In this document: positions 52,077 through 60,158 of the stretch, in pieces
Position numbering within the stretch: the first letter of the stretch is position 1
Layout of the letters: each line of letters starts with the position of its first letter
Source: JANLTP01 sp031363055
GTDB taxonomy: Bacteria; Pseudomonadota; Gammaproteobacteria; Burkholderiales; Burkholderiaceae_E
Assembly (NCBI GenBank): GCA_031363055.1
Contig: JANLTP010000140.1
Span: 6,897-70,896, forward strand
Reading direction: 5' to 3'
Length of the DNA: 64,000 nt
Program-made: the position numbers and the translations under genes
The notes under the pieces: model-generated
What the model was told of the DNA's origin: nothing
Databases searched by the model: none
What the model saw: the letters and a program-made list of their open reading frames with translations, nothing else

Positions 52077-52125
52077 CGGGTCGATTCGAATTTTAATGCT
52101 TGCCATTGAAGGTTGAATCGACCCG
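52077..52125. other. Stem-loop between the receptor and livF genes
   Basis: CGGGTCGATTC (52077-52087) is a perfect complement of 52115-52125, with a 27-nt AT-rich loop. It sits in the 139-bp gap after the receptor gene. No T-run follows, so it is more likely an RNA-stabilising or partial-attenuation structure than a strong terminator. The preceding bases contain several TGATTGATGATTG-like repeats. Confidence 0.55.
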
Positions 52126-52169
52126 AACTGACCCGACGCGTTGATTAGTAGCAACTACTTCGGATTTGT

Positions 52170-52985
52170 ATGAGCACCGCTTCCAGCACTGCGCTTTTGG
52201 TCGTCAACGGCATCGAAGTCATCTACAACCATGTGATCCTGGTGCTCAAGGGGGTTTCGCTGACCGTGCCGCAGGGCAAGATCGTGGCCTTGCTCGGTGG
52301 CAACGGCGCTGGCAAGACGACCACTTTGCGGGCCGTGTCGAATCTGCTCAAGGGCGAGCGCGGTGAGGTCACCAAGGGCTCGATCCTCTACAAGAACGAA
52401 GCGATTGAAAAGCTGACGCCGGCCGATCTGGTCAAACGGGGCGTCATTCAAGTAATGGAAGGTCGCCGCTGTTTCGGCCACCTGAGTGTTGAAGAAAACT
52501 TGTTGACCGGTGCTTACACGCGCGGACTGTCGCGTGCCGATACGCTGGTTGAACTCGAAAAGGTATACCACTACTTTCCGCGCTTGAAGCTTCGTCGTGC
52601 CTCGCAGGCTGGATACACCTCAGGTGGCGAGCAACAGATGACGGCGGTAGGCCGCGCTCTGATGGCCAAGCCAACCATGATTCTGCTCGATGAGCCGTCG
52701 ATGGGTCTGGCGCCGCAAATCGTTGCCGAGATTTTCGGCATCGTCAAAGATCTCAACGAACGCGAGAAGGTCAGCTTCTTGCTGGCTGAACAGAACACCA
52801 ATGTCGCACTCAAGTACTCCGATTATGGTTACATCCTGGAGAGCGGCCGAATCGTCATGGACGGCGAAGCGAAGGATCTGGCCAATAACGAAGACGTCAA
52901 GGAGTTTTACCTCGGGGTTGCCAAGGAAGGGCGCAAGTCCTTTCGCGATATCAAGTCGTATCGACGCCGCAAACGCTGGCTGTAG
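52170..52985 (+). CDS. Branched-chain-amino-acid-type ABC transporter ATP-binding protein, LivF family (second system)
   Basis: The 271-residue ATPase has Walker A GGNGAGKTTTLRA, the LivF-type VIQVMEGRRCFGHLSVEENLLTGA, signature TSGGEQQMTAVGRALM, Walker B ILLDEPSMGLAP and AEQNTNVALKY. A basic C-terminal tail (KSYRRRKRW) extends past the usual end. It completes the second importer and is followed by the PaaK-like ligase gene. Confidence 0.92.
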   Translation: MSTASSTALLVVNGIEVIYNHVILVLKGVSLTVPQGKIVALLGGNGAGKTTTLRAVSNLLKGERGEVTKGSILYKNEAIEKLTPADLVKRGVIQVMEGRRCFGHLSVEENLLTGAYTRGLSRADTLVELEKVYHYFPRLKLRRASQAGYTSGGEQQMTAVGRALMAKPTMILLDEPSMGLAPQIVAEIFGIVKDLNEREKVSFLLAEQNTNVALKYSDYGYILESGRIVMDGEAKDLANNEDVKEFYLGVAKEGRKSFRDIKSYRRRKRWL

Positions 52986-53013
52986 GAATGTGTTGGGGTC
53001 ATAGGAACTGTTG

Positions 53014-54261
53014 ATGAATCACTCTGCGTTTTATGACGAGTTGGAAACCCGTTCTCCCGAATCGCGTGAAGGCTCGTTGATGGCGCGCTTGCCCAAGCTC
53101 GTCGAGCACGCCATGACCAACGCGCCGGGCTGGGCCGAGCTACTCAAGGGTGTGGATGCCAAAGAAGTCTTTTCGCGCAAGGCGCTGGCCAGGCTGCCGG
53201 TACTTCGCAAATCCGATTTGAAGTCACTGCAGGAAAAGAGCCCGCCGTTTGGCGGTTTGACAACGGTGCCGGCTGGCAAGTCGGGACATCTTTTCATGTC
53301 ACCTGGTCCGTTGTTCGAGCCGGAAGCTGCGCGTGATGATCCGTGGCGCTCAGCCCGTGCCTTGTGGGCGGCCGGCATGCGGCCGGGCCATATTTTGCAG
53401 AACTGTTTTGGCTATCACATGACACCGGGCGCCTGGATGGTCGACGCGGCGGCACGAAAAATCGGCTGTGCCGTGATTCCGGCTGGTATCGGCCAGACCG
53501 AGCAGCAAATTGACATCATTCGGGCCCTCAAGCCCGACGCCTACGTCGGCACGCCGTCGTTCTTGCGCATCATCATTGAAAAAGCGCGTGAGGTCGGTGC
53601 CGATATCTCCAATCTGAAAAACGCGCTGGTCGGCGCCGAGGCCTTGCCGCCAAGTCTGCGCGCCTGGTTTCTCGAGCAGGGCATGCAACGGGTGCTGCAA
53701 TGGTACGGCACCGCCGATATTGGCCTGATTGCCTATGAAACGCCAGCGCTCGAAGGCATGACGCTCGATGAAGATGTGATTCTCGAAATCGTTCGGCCAG
53801 GAACCGGTGATCCGGTTTCCGATGGTGACGTCGGTGAAGTCGTCATTACCAGTTTCACGCCCGAGTACCCGTTAATTCGCTTTGGCACCGGCGATATGTC
53901 GGCCGTGCTGTCGGGCATCTCTCCGTGCGGGCGAACCAACACCCGCATCAAGGGCTGGCTGGGGCGTGCCGATCAGACCACCAAGGTACGCGGCATGTTT
54001 GTTCACCCCGGTCAGATTGCAGAGATCATCAAGCGTCACCCGGAGATCAAGCGCGCGCGTCTGGTGGTTTCAGGCGAAATGGCCAACGACCAGATGACAT
54101 TCAAATGTGAGTTGGGTGGCGCTGCCTCGGCCGGTCTGGAAGCGCGGCTGATCGAGACCATCCGCGACGTGACCAAGTTGCGCGGCGATGTTGAAACGCT
54201 TGCCCCGGGCAGCCTGCCGAACGACGGCAAGGTCATCGAGGACGCTCGCAAGTACGACTGA
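53014..54261 (+). CDS. Phenylacetate-CoA-ligase-like adenylate-forming enzyme
   Basis: The 415-residue protein belongs to the PaaK-like branch of adenylate-forming enzymes, shorter than typical acyl-CoA ligases: YDELETRSPESREGSLMARLPKLVEHA at the start, VGAEALPPSLRAWFLEQGM, QWYGTADIGLIAYE and the C-terminal VRGMFVHPGQIAEIIKRHPEI. AGGAA (53003-53007) precedes ATG 53014. As the last gene of the importer operon it may activate an aromatic acid; no ring-oxygenase (paaABCDE) genes are present in the window. The following 100 bp to the kinase gene show no promoter that can be named. Confidence 0.88.
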   Translation: MNHSAFYDELETRSPESREGSLMARLPKLVEHAMTNAPGWAELLKGVDAKEVFSRKALARLPVLRKSDLKSLQEKSPPFGGLTTVPAGKSGHLFMSPGPLFEPEAARDDPWRSARALWAAGMRPGHILQNCFGYHMTPGAWMVDAAARKIGCAVIPAGIGQTEQQIDIIRALKPDAYVGTPSFLRIIIEKAREVGADISNLKNALVGAEALPPSLRAWFLEQGMQRVLQWYGTADIGLIAYETPALEGMTLDEDVILEIVRPGTGDPVSDGDVGEVVITSFTPEYPLIRFGTGDMSAVLSGISPCGRTNTRIKGWLGRADQTTKVRGMFVHPGQIAEIIKRHPEIKRARLVVSGEMANDQMTFKCELGGAASAGLEARLIETIRDVTKLRGDVETLAPGSLPNDGKVIEDARKYD

Positions 54262-54362
54262 AGGCGTTCGGCGGAACGCGGCGCCCTGCCCCGCACCCCG
54301 CCTGGCACATTGCATGGCGCTGGTTGCTCTATTGACAATAGTTGACCGTTGTATCTTAATCT

Positions 54363-55772
54363 GTGGTTGAGATGCAAAGTATCGACGATCAGATTCTTCA
54401 GCCAGGCGCGAGACTCAGATCGTCAGATGGTCGTCGCACTGGCGAAGTACAGGGCCTTCTCGGGCAAGGCGGTCAGGGTGCCGTCTACCGGGTTCAATTT
54501 GCGAACCAGACGCTGGCGCTGAAGTGGTACCACGTTCAGTACCTGGAAGCAGACCCAGGCTTGGTCAAACGACTCACCAAAGCGATCGATCGCGGTGCGC
54601 CAGATGGCCGGTTTCTGTGGCCGCTGGAGTTGGTCTATATCGATGGCCAAGCTAGTTTCGGTTACTTGATGCCGCTGCGCAGCGCCTCCTGTGTCGGCAT
54701 GATTTCCTTGCTTGCGCCACCCAGTGAACGGATCGTGCTGCCGCTTAGAAAACGGCTCGCTGTTTGCTTGAATATCGCGCGCAGCTTTTATGCGCTGCAT
54801 GCGCGCGGGTTCTGTTATCAGGACGTCAACTTCGGTAACATCTTTCTGTTCGAGCGCACCGGCGAGGTGCTCATTTGCGATAACGACAACGTCAATATCG
54901 ATGGTGCTGACGCCAGCATTTACGGCACCAAGAAGTTCATGGCACCCGAAGTCGTTCGTCGCGATTCTTTGCCCAACACCCGGACCGACCTGTATTCAAT
55001 GGCGGTGATGTTTCATTACGTGTTGATGGGTTGGCACCCGCTCGAAGGCGCGCGCGAATACGCCATTGACCTGCTCGGTACTGATGATGAACTGAAAATT
55101 TACGGTACCGAACCCTTGTTCATGTTTGATCGCACGGACACGAGCAATGCTGCGGTATTGCCCTACCATGGCAGCATCGTCAAACGCTGGTTATCACTGA
55201 CCCCGGAGCTTCGGGCGCTGTTTCATCGCTCATTCGAGCGCGGGTTGGCCGATCCGTATTCCCGCGTGGTCGAGAGCGAGTGGATCGGGCTTTTTGAGTC
55301 GCTCGAGCATGCAACCTTTGAATGCCCGCAGTGTCATTATGAACATGCGGCGACGATCGAAGTCACCGGTTATTCGAAGGCTGCCGAACTTTCGGCTGAA
55401 CGTTTGGCTGAACGTTCGAGCGCCACAAGTTTAGCGGGCACTGCTATTGCGCAGTGTGTTCACTGTGCGGTAGCGATTCGTAATCCGCCGCTGCTCAAGA
55501 TTGGGCGAAAGCTTTGCGTGCTCGAAGCCGACCGCGTCATTCCGAACACTATCCTGGGTAACGAGTCGGCACCATCCTGGCAAAGCAGCGGCATCGTCGA
55601 GCGTCATCCGTTTCGGGAGGGGGCCACCGGTATTCGAAATCTGTCCGAGTCCGATTGGTTGGTGACGCCGTTGGATGAACACGACATCGTCGTCAAGCCG
55701 GGCGAAACCGTCGGCATCCTGGATGGCCTGAAGATCGATTTCGGTGGCCAGGTCGGTCACATTCTTGCGTGA
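54363..55772 (+). CDS. Ser/Thr-type protein kinase with four-Cys zinc ribbon and C-terminal beta domain
   Basis: The 469-residue protein starts with a Hanks-type kinase domain: Gly-rich loop GQGGQGAVYRV (about 35-44), Lys54 in LALKWY, catalytic loop CYQDVNFGNI (Asp154, Asn159; the usual HRD is YQD), a DFG-equivalent CDNDNV (Asp173/Asp175), and KKFMAPEVV. A zinc ribbon follows, with Cys321/Cys324 (CPQC) and Cys365/Cys368 (CVHC). Residues 385-469 form a further domain that resembles the C-terminus of the PrsW-like protein two genes downstream. No membrane segment is seen. The start is GTG 54363; ATG 54372 is an alternative. The PP2C phosphatase starts 7 bp after the stop. Confidence 0.85.
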   Translation: MVEMQSIDDQILQPGARLRSSDGRRTGEVQGLLGQGGQGAVYRVQFANQTLALKWYHVQYLEADPGLVKRLTKAIDRGAPDGRFLWPLELVYIDGQASFGYLMPLRSASCVGMISLLAPPSERIVLPLRKRLAVCLNIARSFYALHARGFCYQDVNFGNIFLFERTGEVLICDNDNVNIDGADASIYGTKKFMAPEVVRRDSLPNTRTDLYSMAVMFHYVLMGWHPLEGAREYAIDLLGTDDELKIYGTEPLFMFDRTDTSNAAVLPYHGSIVKRWLSLTPELRALFHRSFERGLADPYSRVVESEWIGLFESLEHATFECPQCHYEHAATIEVTGYSKAAELSAERLAERSSATSLAGTAIAQCVHCAVAIRNPPLLKIGRKLCVLEADRVIPNTILGNESAPSWQSSGIVERHPFREGATGIRNLSESDWLVTPLDEHDIVVKPGETVGILDGLKIDFGGQVGHILA

Positions 55773-55779
55773 TGCGCCC

Positions 55780-56640
55780 ATGAATACGAACGCCACCCAG
55801 GCAAGTGCGGCCGGCTTGAGCAACTCGCTCTGGCACGTGTACGGATACTCGCAAATAGGCAGCGCGCATGTGCGGCTTGGGACGATCAACCAGGACCATG
55901 TTGACTGGTACGTTGACCCGCAGGGTCAGCGTTTCGCGGCGGCGGTGGCCGATGGCCATGGCGCTGCACCGCATTTTCGCTCTGATATGGGTGCGCGGCT
56001 GGCGGTACAGTCGGCGCTTGAATGCCTGCAGCGCAGGCTGGCGCAAGGCTCGGACGATGGTTCAATCAATAGCACTGCGGGTGCCGCGATCGGCGCCGAG
56101 ATCGAATCACGCTGGAACGCATTGGTGCAGGCGCACTTGCGGACGCACCCGTATGTCGCCGGTGAAGAACCATACGGCAACCGCCCGTATGGCAGCACGT
56201 TGTTGGCGGTGGCGGCCTCGCCGCGATGGCTGGTGACTGCACAAATCGGTGACGGCGATTGCTGCATCGGCTATGTTGGCCAATCGCTGCTGCGGGTCGA
56301 TGCGTCACAGGACCGGTTTCAGGGCGAGCAGACTTTATCGCTGTGCCTTGAGAATGCTGCGCAATATTTCACCATTCAAGTGATTGATCTGGACTGGACG
56401 TCGAGCCAGCCGGATTTTGTCGTTCTGAGCACCGACGGGGTCGCCAAATCATTTCCCAGCACGGCGGCCTACGAGCGGGCGATCGCTCAGTTCCGCGACT
56501 TGTGCATGAGTCCGTTGAATCGTTTTGATGAGGTGACGAAACAAATTCCTGCATGGCTCAATGAAGTGAGTCTGCGCGGCAGTGGCGATGATGCGACTTT
56601 GTTGTTGGCGATGCGCAAACTGCAATCCGATGTCTGGTAG
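55780..56640 (+). CDS. PP2C-family protein phosphatase
   Basis: The 286-residue cytoplasmic phosphatase has the metal-site motifs NQDHVDWYV and VADGHGAAPHFRSDMGARLAV, QIGDGDCCIGYV, STDGVAKSF and a C-terminal GDDATLLLAM, covering the PP2C metal ligands. ATG 55780 is favoured over an in-frame GTG that would overlap the kinase gene. It most likely reverses phosphorylation by the neighbouring kinase, as in other bacterial kinase/PP2C pairs. Confidence 0.9.
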   Translation: MNTNATQASAAGLSNSLWHVYGYSQIGSAHVRLGTINQDHVDWYVDPQGQRFAAAVADGHGAAPHFRSDMGARLAVQSALECLQRRLAQGSDDGSINSTAGAAIGAEIESRWNALVQAHLRTHPYVAGEEPYGNRPYGSTLLAVAASPRWLVTAQIGDGDCCIGYVGQSLLRVDASQDRFQGEQTLSLCLENAAQYFTIQVIDLDWTSSQPDFVVLSTDGVAKSFPSTAAYERAIAQFRDLCMSPLNRFDEVTKQIPAWLNEVSLRGSGDDATLLLAMRKLQSDVW

Positions 56641-56674
56641 TTCCGATCTGGTAATTTCTATTTGGGAGAAGTAC

Positions 56675-58165
56675 ATGAGTGAGTCGAGACCGCCGGTTGA
56701 CCTGCCACCGACCCCCAAAGGTTTGTCGCAGCAGATGAACTCCGAAGTGATTCCGTTCAAGTCGACCAAGATCAATATCAAGAAGAGTCCGCTGCTGTTT
56801 GCGGTCGTCGCCATCGCGGTGATGACCTTTCTGATGTTCAACCAGCTCAGCGGCTTCCAGCAGTCGGGCAGTACCGCGCCGATCTTCATGTTCGTGCTGG
56901 TGGCGATCGCGGCGATTCTCGTCAGTATGTTTGCATTCATGTACATCTATTCGAAATCAAATAAACCGTTGTGGGCGTTTGTGTTTCCGGTGGCCCTGCT
57001 GTACGCTATTTTGATGACGCCGTTGTCGCGGCCGTTCTTCATGATCTTCCGCGAAATCTTGCCCGGCAACTTCAAGCCGGAGATGAATGTCTCGGTGGCG
57101 CAGACCTTCATTGCAATGTTATTCGGCGCCGGCTTGATGGAGGAACTCATGAAGGCCTGTCCGGCACTGATCGGCGCCTGGCTGAGCATCAAGTCGGCCC
57201 AATGGAAGCCCAAGTTGCCGCCCGCCCTGTACGAAGGACTGCGGGTCAGGGGACCGCTCGACGGATTGCTGATCGGTGTCGCCGCCGGTGCGATGTTCAT
57301 TTTCCTGGAAACCGGGATGCAGTACTCGGGTGGCGCTATTCTGAAAACGACCGATCCGGTTGCAATCATCGGCAGCCTCATGCTGATGGTGCCGCGAACC
57401 ATGGGCGGCGTGATTGGACATATGGCCTGGGCTGGCATCACGGGTTATTTCATCGGCTTGTGTGTGCTGAGACCGCATTTGCCGAAAATCTATCTGCTCT
57501 GGGCCTGGTTGGCTGCGTCCGTGTTGCATGCGACCTGGAACACGGTTGGCGCCGGTGGGCTGGGTAGTCTGCCGATGTACGTATCGGCCATTGCGACAGT
57601 GGTCCTGTTCGTATCCTGTTTCCTGAAAGCTCGACAACTCGATCAGAAGTCGGGCGCCAGCCTGGAGACCTATGGCTCGATCGTCGTCGATATCAATGAG
57701 GTGGCGGCCAAGGCGAGGGCCAACGCTGGTGTCGGCGCTGGTGTCGGCGCTGCGAACGCCCCTTCGGTTTCGGCAGCGGCAAGGTCAGCATCGGCGGGGG
57801 CACAGCATTGGCAACAGGCGCCGAACGCGCAGGGCTTTCCCGCCGCCGCAGTGTCTGCAGACGCCGCGCACGCCGATAATTTTGTGCTGCGCCTGGACGG
57901 CGTCAACTTTGAGTTACGGGCCGGTCAGTCGGTCGATTTCAAGGCGAGGTTGCCTGGCCTGCCTGGACTTGCTGCCGACGTCACCACTCACCCGACCAAT
58001 CCAAGCTTATTGGGACTCAGGAATCTCGGTGCGGTGGCTTGGAAAGTCACCATGCCAAATCTGAGCATCCAATCGGTTGAGGCGCAGCGTAATGTGCGGC
58101 TGGTTGCCGGCATGCGCATCGAATTTTCGCCGGGGACGACCGGACATATTGCGGCGGCATCATGA
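56675..58165 (+). CDS. PrsW-like intramembrane protease fused to a C-terminal beta domain
   Basis: The 496-residue protein has about eight membrane helices. The PrsW-type motifs are present: EELMK (Glu156, Glu157, Lys160), FIFLETGMQY (Glu212), GHMAWAGITGYF (His249) and LHATWN (His285). PrsW cleaves membrane-bound anti-sigma factors in Bacillus. After the last helix comes an Ala/Val/Gly-rich linker with a 12-bp DNA repeat (GVGAGVGA) and then a cytoplasmic domain of about 95 residues (LRLDGVNFELRAGQSVDF to GMRIEFSPGTTGHIAAA) similar to the kinase C-terminus. ATG 56675 follows GGGAGAA. The stop overlaps the vWA gene start. Confidence 0.82.
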   Translation: MSESRPPVDLPPTPKGLSQQMNSEVIPFKSTKINIKKSPLLFAVVAIAVMTFLMFNQLSGFQQSGSTAPIFMFVLVAIAAILVSMFAFMYIYSKSNKPLWAFVFPVALLYAILMTPLSRPFFMIFREILPGNFKPEMNVSVAQTFIAMLFGAGLMEELMKACPALIGAWLSIKSAQWKPKLPPALYEGLRVRGPLDGLLIGVAAGAMFIFLETGMQYSGGAILKTTDPVAIIGSLMLMVPRTMGGVIGHMAWAGITGYFIGLCVLRPHLPKIYLLWAWLAASVLHATWNTVGAGGLGSLPMYVSAIATVVLFVSCFLKARQLDQKSGASLETYGSIVVDINEVAAKARANAGVGAGVGAANAPSVSAAARSASAGAQHWQQAPNAQGFPAAAVSADAAHADNFVLRLDGVNFELRAGQSVDFKARLPGLPGLAADVTTHPTNPSLLGLRNLGAVAWKVTMPNLSIQSVEAQRNVRLVAGMRIEFSPGTTGHIAAAS

Positions 58166-58875
58166 CCGCTGAGGTTGGCGCGATGAAACTCGATGCTGGT
58201 CTCGAACAGATCGCCCGTCGGCAACTGCATGTGGTGTTGCTGCTCGATTGTTCGGGCTCGATGCAGGGCGAAAAGATTGCTTCACTGAACTATGCGATCC
58301 GTTCGGCTTTACCGGAACTGCGACAAGTGGCGCGCGAAAATCCCGAGGTTACGGTGCTCTTGAGTGCGCAATGTTTTGGAACTACCGCTTACTGGCATAT
58401 TCAAACGCCGACGCTGATCGCCGAAGTGGAATGGTCCGATCTGAAAGCCGGTGGCGAAACCGCGCTGGGCGCTGCGCTCGAACAGACGGCGTTGATGTTG
58501 CGCAACGCCACCGAGAACGCCAGACTGTTGCCACCGGTGATCGTTCTGGTGTCCGACGGCTATCCGACCGATGATGTCGAAACCGGTTTTCGATTGTTCT
58601 TCGCCGAGAAGGCTGCGATGGCCGCGACCCGGGTGTCGATCTCGATTGGTGAGAACGTCGACATGGCTATTCTCGAGCGCTTCATGGATGCGCCCGGCAC
58701 GCGTCTGAAGCCGCTGCAGGCCAACAGCGCGCCGGACCTGGTGCGCCACATCAAATGGGCGACTACGGTGCCCGTCAAGTCCATATCGTCGCCGGCGCTG
58801 GAGCCGAATCCGCAACAACGTCTGGCGCGGGAGGTCGAGCAACAGAATCGCGTGAACTCGAAATTCGTCTGGTAA
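58162..58875 (+). CDS. TerY-like von Willebrand A domain protein
   Basis: The 237-residue protein is almost entirely a vWA domain with an intact metal-ion-dependent adhesion site: HVVLLLDCSGSMQGEKI (Asp29, Ser31, Ser33), the GGETALGAAL Thr, and VLVSDGYPTDD. TerY proteins of tellurite/stress loci have this size and often accompany a kinase and a PP2C phosphatase. The start overlaps the PrsW-like stop (ATGA), so translation is coupled. It probably scaffolds or senses for the phospho-module; that is inference. Confidence 0.88.
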   Translation: MTAEVGAMKLDAGLEQIARRQLHVVLLLDCSGSMQGEKIASLNYAIRSALPELRQVARENPEVTVLLSAQCFGTTAYWHIQTPTLIAEVEWSDLKAGGETALGAALEQTALMLRNATENARLLPPVIVLVSDGYPTDDVETGFRLFFAEKAAMAATRVSISIGENVDMAILERFMDAPGTRLKPLQANSAPDLVRHIKWATTVPVKSISSPALEPNPQQRLAREVEQQNRVNSKFVW

Positions 58876-58942
58876 CTACGTTCGTTAGTGACGTCCGATA
58901 GTTGTGCCTGTAAGTTCTGTACGGCAATGCGGCACGGAAGAT

Positions 58943-58978
58943 AGCAACAGTCAGCAAAGTAACAATAGTCAGCAAAGA
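58943..58978. repeat. 18-bp tandem repeat, two copies, before the Pro/Gln-rich protein gene
   Basis: AGCAACAGTCAGCAAAGT and AACAATAGTCAGCAAAGA lie side by side with three differences. The second copy leads into AGAGG, the ribosome binding site of the next gene. Confidence 0.75.
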
Positions 58979-58987
58979 GGATCTCTA

Positions 58988-60067
58988 ATGGCTAATGAAG
59001 CCTTCGACAGGATTGCGGAAGTACTCAAGGAAGCCAGTAAACGATATCCGAAGGACGCTTTCACCGAACGTCGCCGATTGAGCGGGCTGCTCGCCGATCA
59101 TATTACTGACGCGGACAGCGAGATCAGGGTCGTCATGAATGCAATCCAGGATGGCGCGACCGAGCAACTGATGCAGGCGCCGGCCAATGAATTGGGGCTG
59201 CATGTCAATCGCCTGGCCAGCAAGCTGGAGCGCGCCTGGGGTTTGAAACCTGAAATTGCGCTGCTGGCGATCCAGGCTTGTGCTTATGCGGTGGGGCGTG
59301 CCGATCTGCCATCGAAGTCGAGCATTGCATCCGCGCCGGGCGCAGCGGTTACGCCGGCGGCGGCTGGCGGGCATGATGACTGGGTCGGTATGACACAGGT
59401 GGTGAACCCTGCCTCTATTCAAGAGCCGACCGTTAATGCGTCGAGGCCGGTGACGCCGCCGGTGTCGCCGCCGGCGACCGGCGCATCGCTGAAGGACTGG
59501 TTCAAGAATAATCAAAAGCTTGTGATGGGCGGGGCGGCGGCCGCGATTGCTGCGTTCTACTTCATCGGTCAGGATCCGTCGCCGTCACAGCCGCCGCGAG
59601 ATCCACAGCCCCAACAACCACAGCCCCAACAACCACAGCCGCAACAACCGCAGCCGCAGCCACAAAGACCCGGGCAACCGCAACAGCCTCAGCAACCGCA
59701 ACAGCCAGGGGGGCAGCCGCAACAACCGCAGCGACCACCGCCGGGCCAGAGCGGCAATCCGAATCAGCCGGCACAAGGTCGACAAATGGCCTGGTACGAC
59801 GACAACGGCATGAAGTGGGAGGTCTCGATGAGCAACACCGGCGGATTTTCAGCGCGCGGTACTTACCAAGGCAATGCCTTCGGGATGAAAGGTGAGGTCG
59901 CCAATAACGCCGTCAACTACCAATTGTTTGACAGCTCGAATCGCCAAATCGGCAGTGGCACGGGCACCGTCGACGACCCTCGACATCTATCAATCAACAC
60001 GACCGATATGAATCGGCGGACGATTTACGCGGGCAAGATTCATATCGATCATCCGCCAGGAAATTGA
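58988..60067 (+). CDS. Single-pass membrane protein with helical head, Pro/Gln-rich linker and C-terminal beta domain
   Basis: The 359-residue protein has an N-terminal helical domain (about 1-105, ending LLAIQACAYAVGRADLP), a Thr/Pro/Ala-rich stretch, one membrane helix (178-195), a Pro/Gln-rich linker of about 60 residues (200-262) built from repeated PQQPQ units, and a C-terminal soluble domain of about 95 residues (WYDDNGMKWEVSMSNTGG onward) that should lie in the periplasm. The linker DNA (about 59600-59770) is a 15-bp-type repeat. ATG 58988 follows AGAGG. It is the last gene of the kinase/phosphatase/PrsW/vWA cluster. No known family assigns the C-terminal domain. It could be the target or receptor of the module. 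Confidence 0.75.
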   Translation: MANEAFDRIAEVLKEASKRYPKDAFTERRRLSGLLADHITDADSEIRVVMNAIQDGATEQLMQAPANELGLHVNRLASKLERAWGLKPEIALLAIQACAYAVGRADLPSKSSIASAPGAAVTPAAAGGHDDWVGMTQVVNPASIQEPTVNASRPVTPPVSPPATGASLKDWFKNNQKLVMGGAAAAIAAFYFIGQDPSPSQPPRDPQPQQPQPQQPQPQQPQPQPQRPGQPQQPQQPQQPGGQPQQPQRPPPGQSGNPNQPAQGRQMAWYDDNGMKWEVSMSNTGGFSARGTYQGNAFGMKGEVANNAVNYQLFDSSNRQIGSGTGTVDDPRHLSINTTDMNRRTIYAGKIHIDHPPGN

Positions 60068-60158
60068 TGAAGAAACGAAACGGCTCTGGTACCGCCGAGA
60101 ATGAAGCTGATGCACTATTGAATCAAAATTTCGCTGCTTGTATATTCAATTGGTGAAT

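Noticed and set aside
54363..58875. Classical tellurite-resistance (ter) operon
   Set aside because: No TerC, TerD/E/Z or TerB-type gene is present; only the kinase, PP2C and TerY-like vWA elements are shared.
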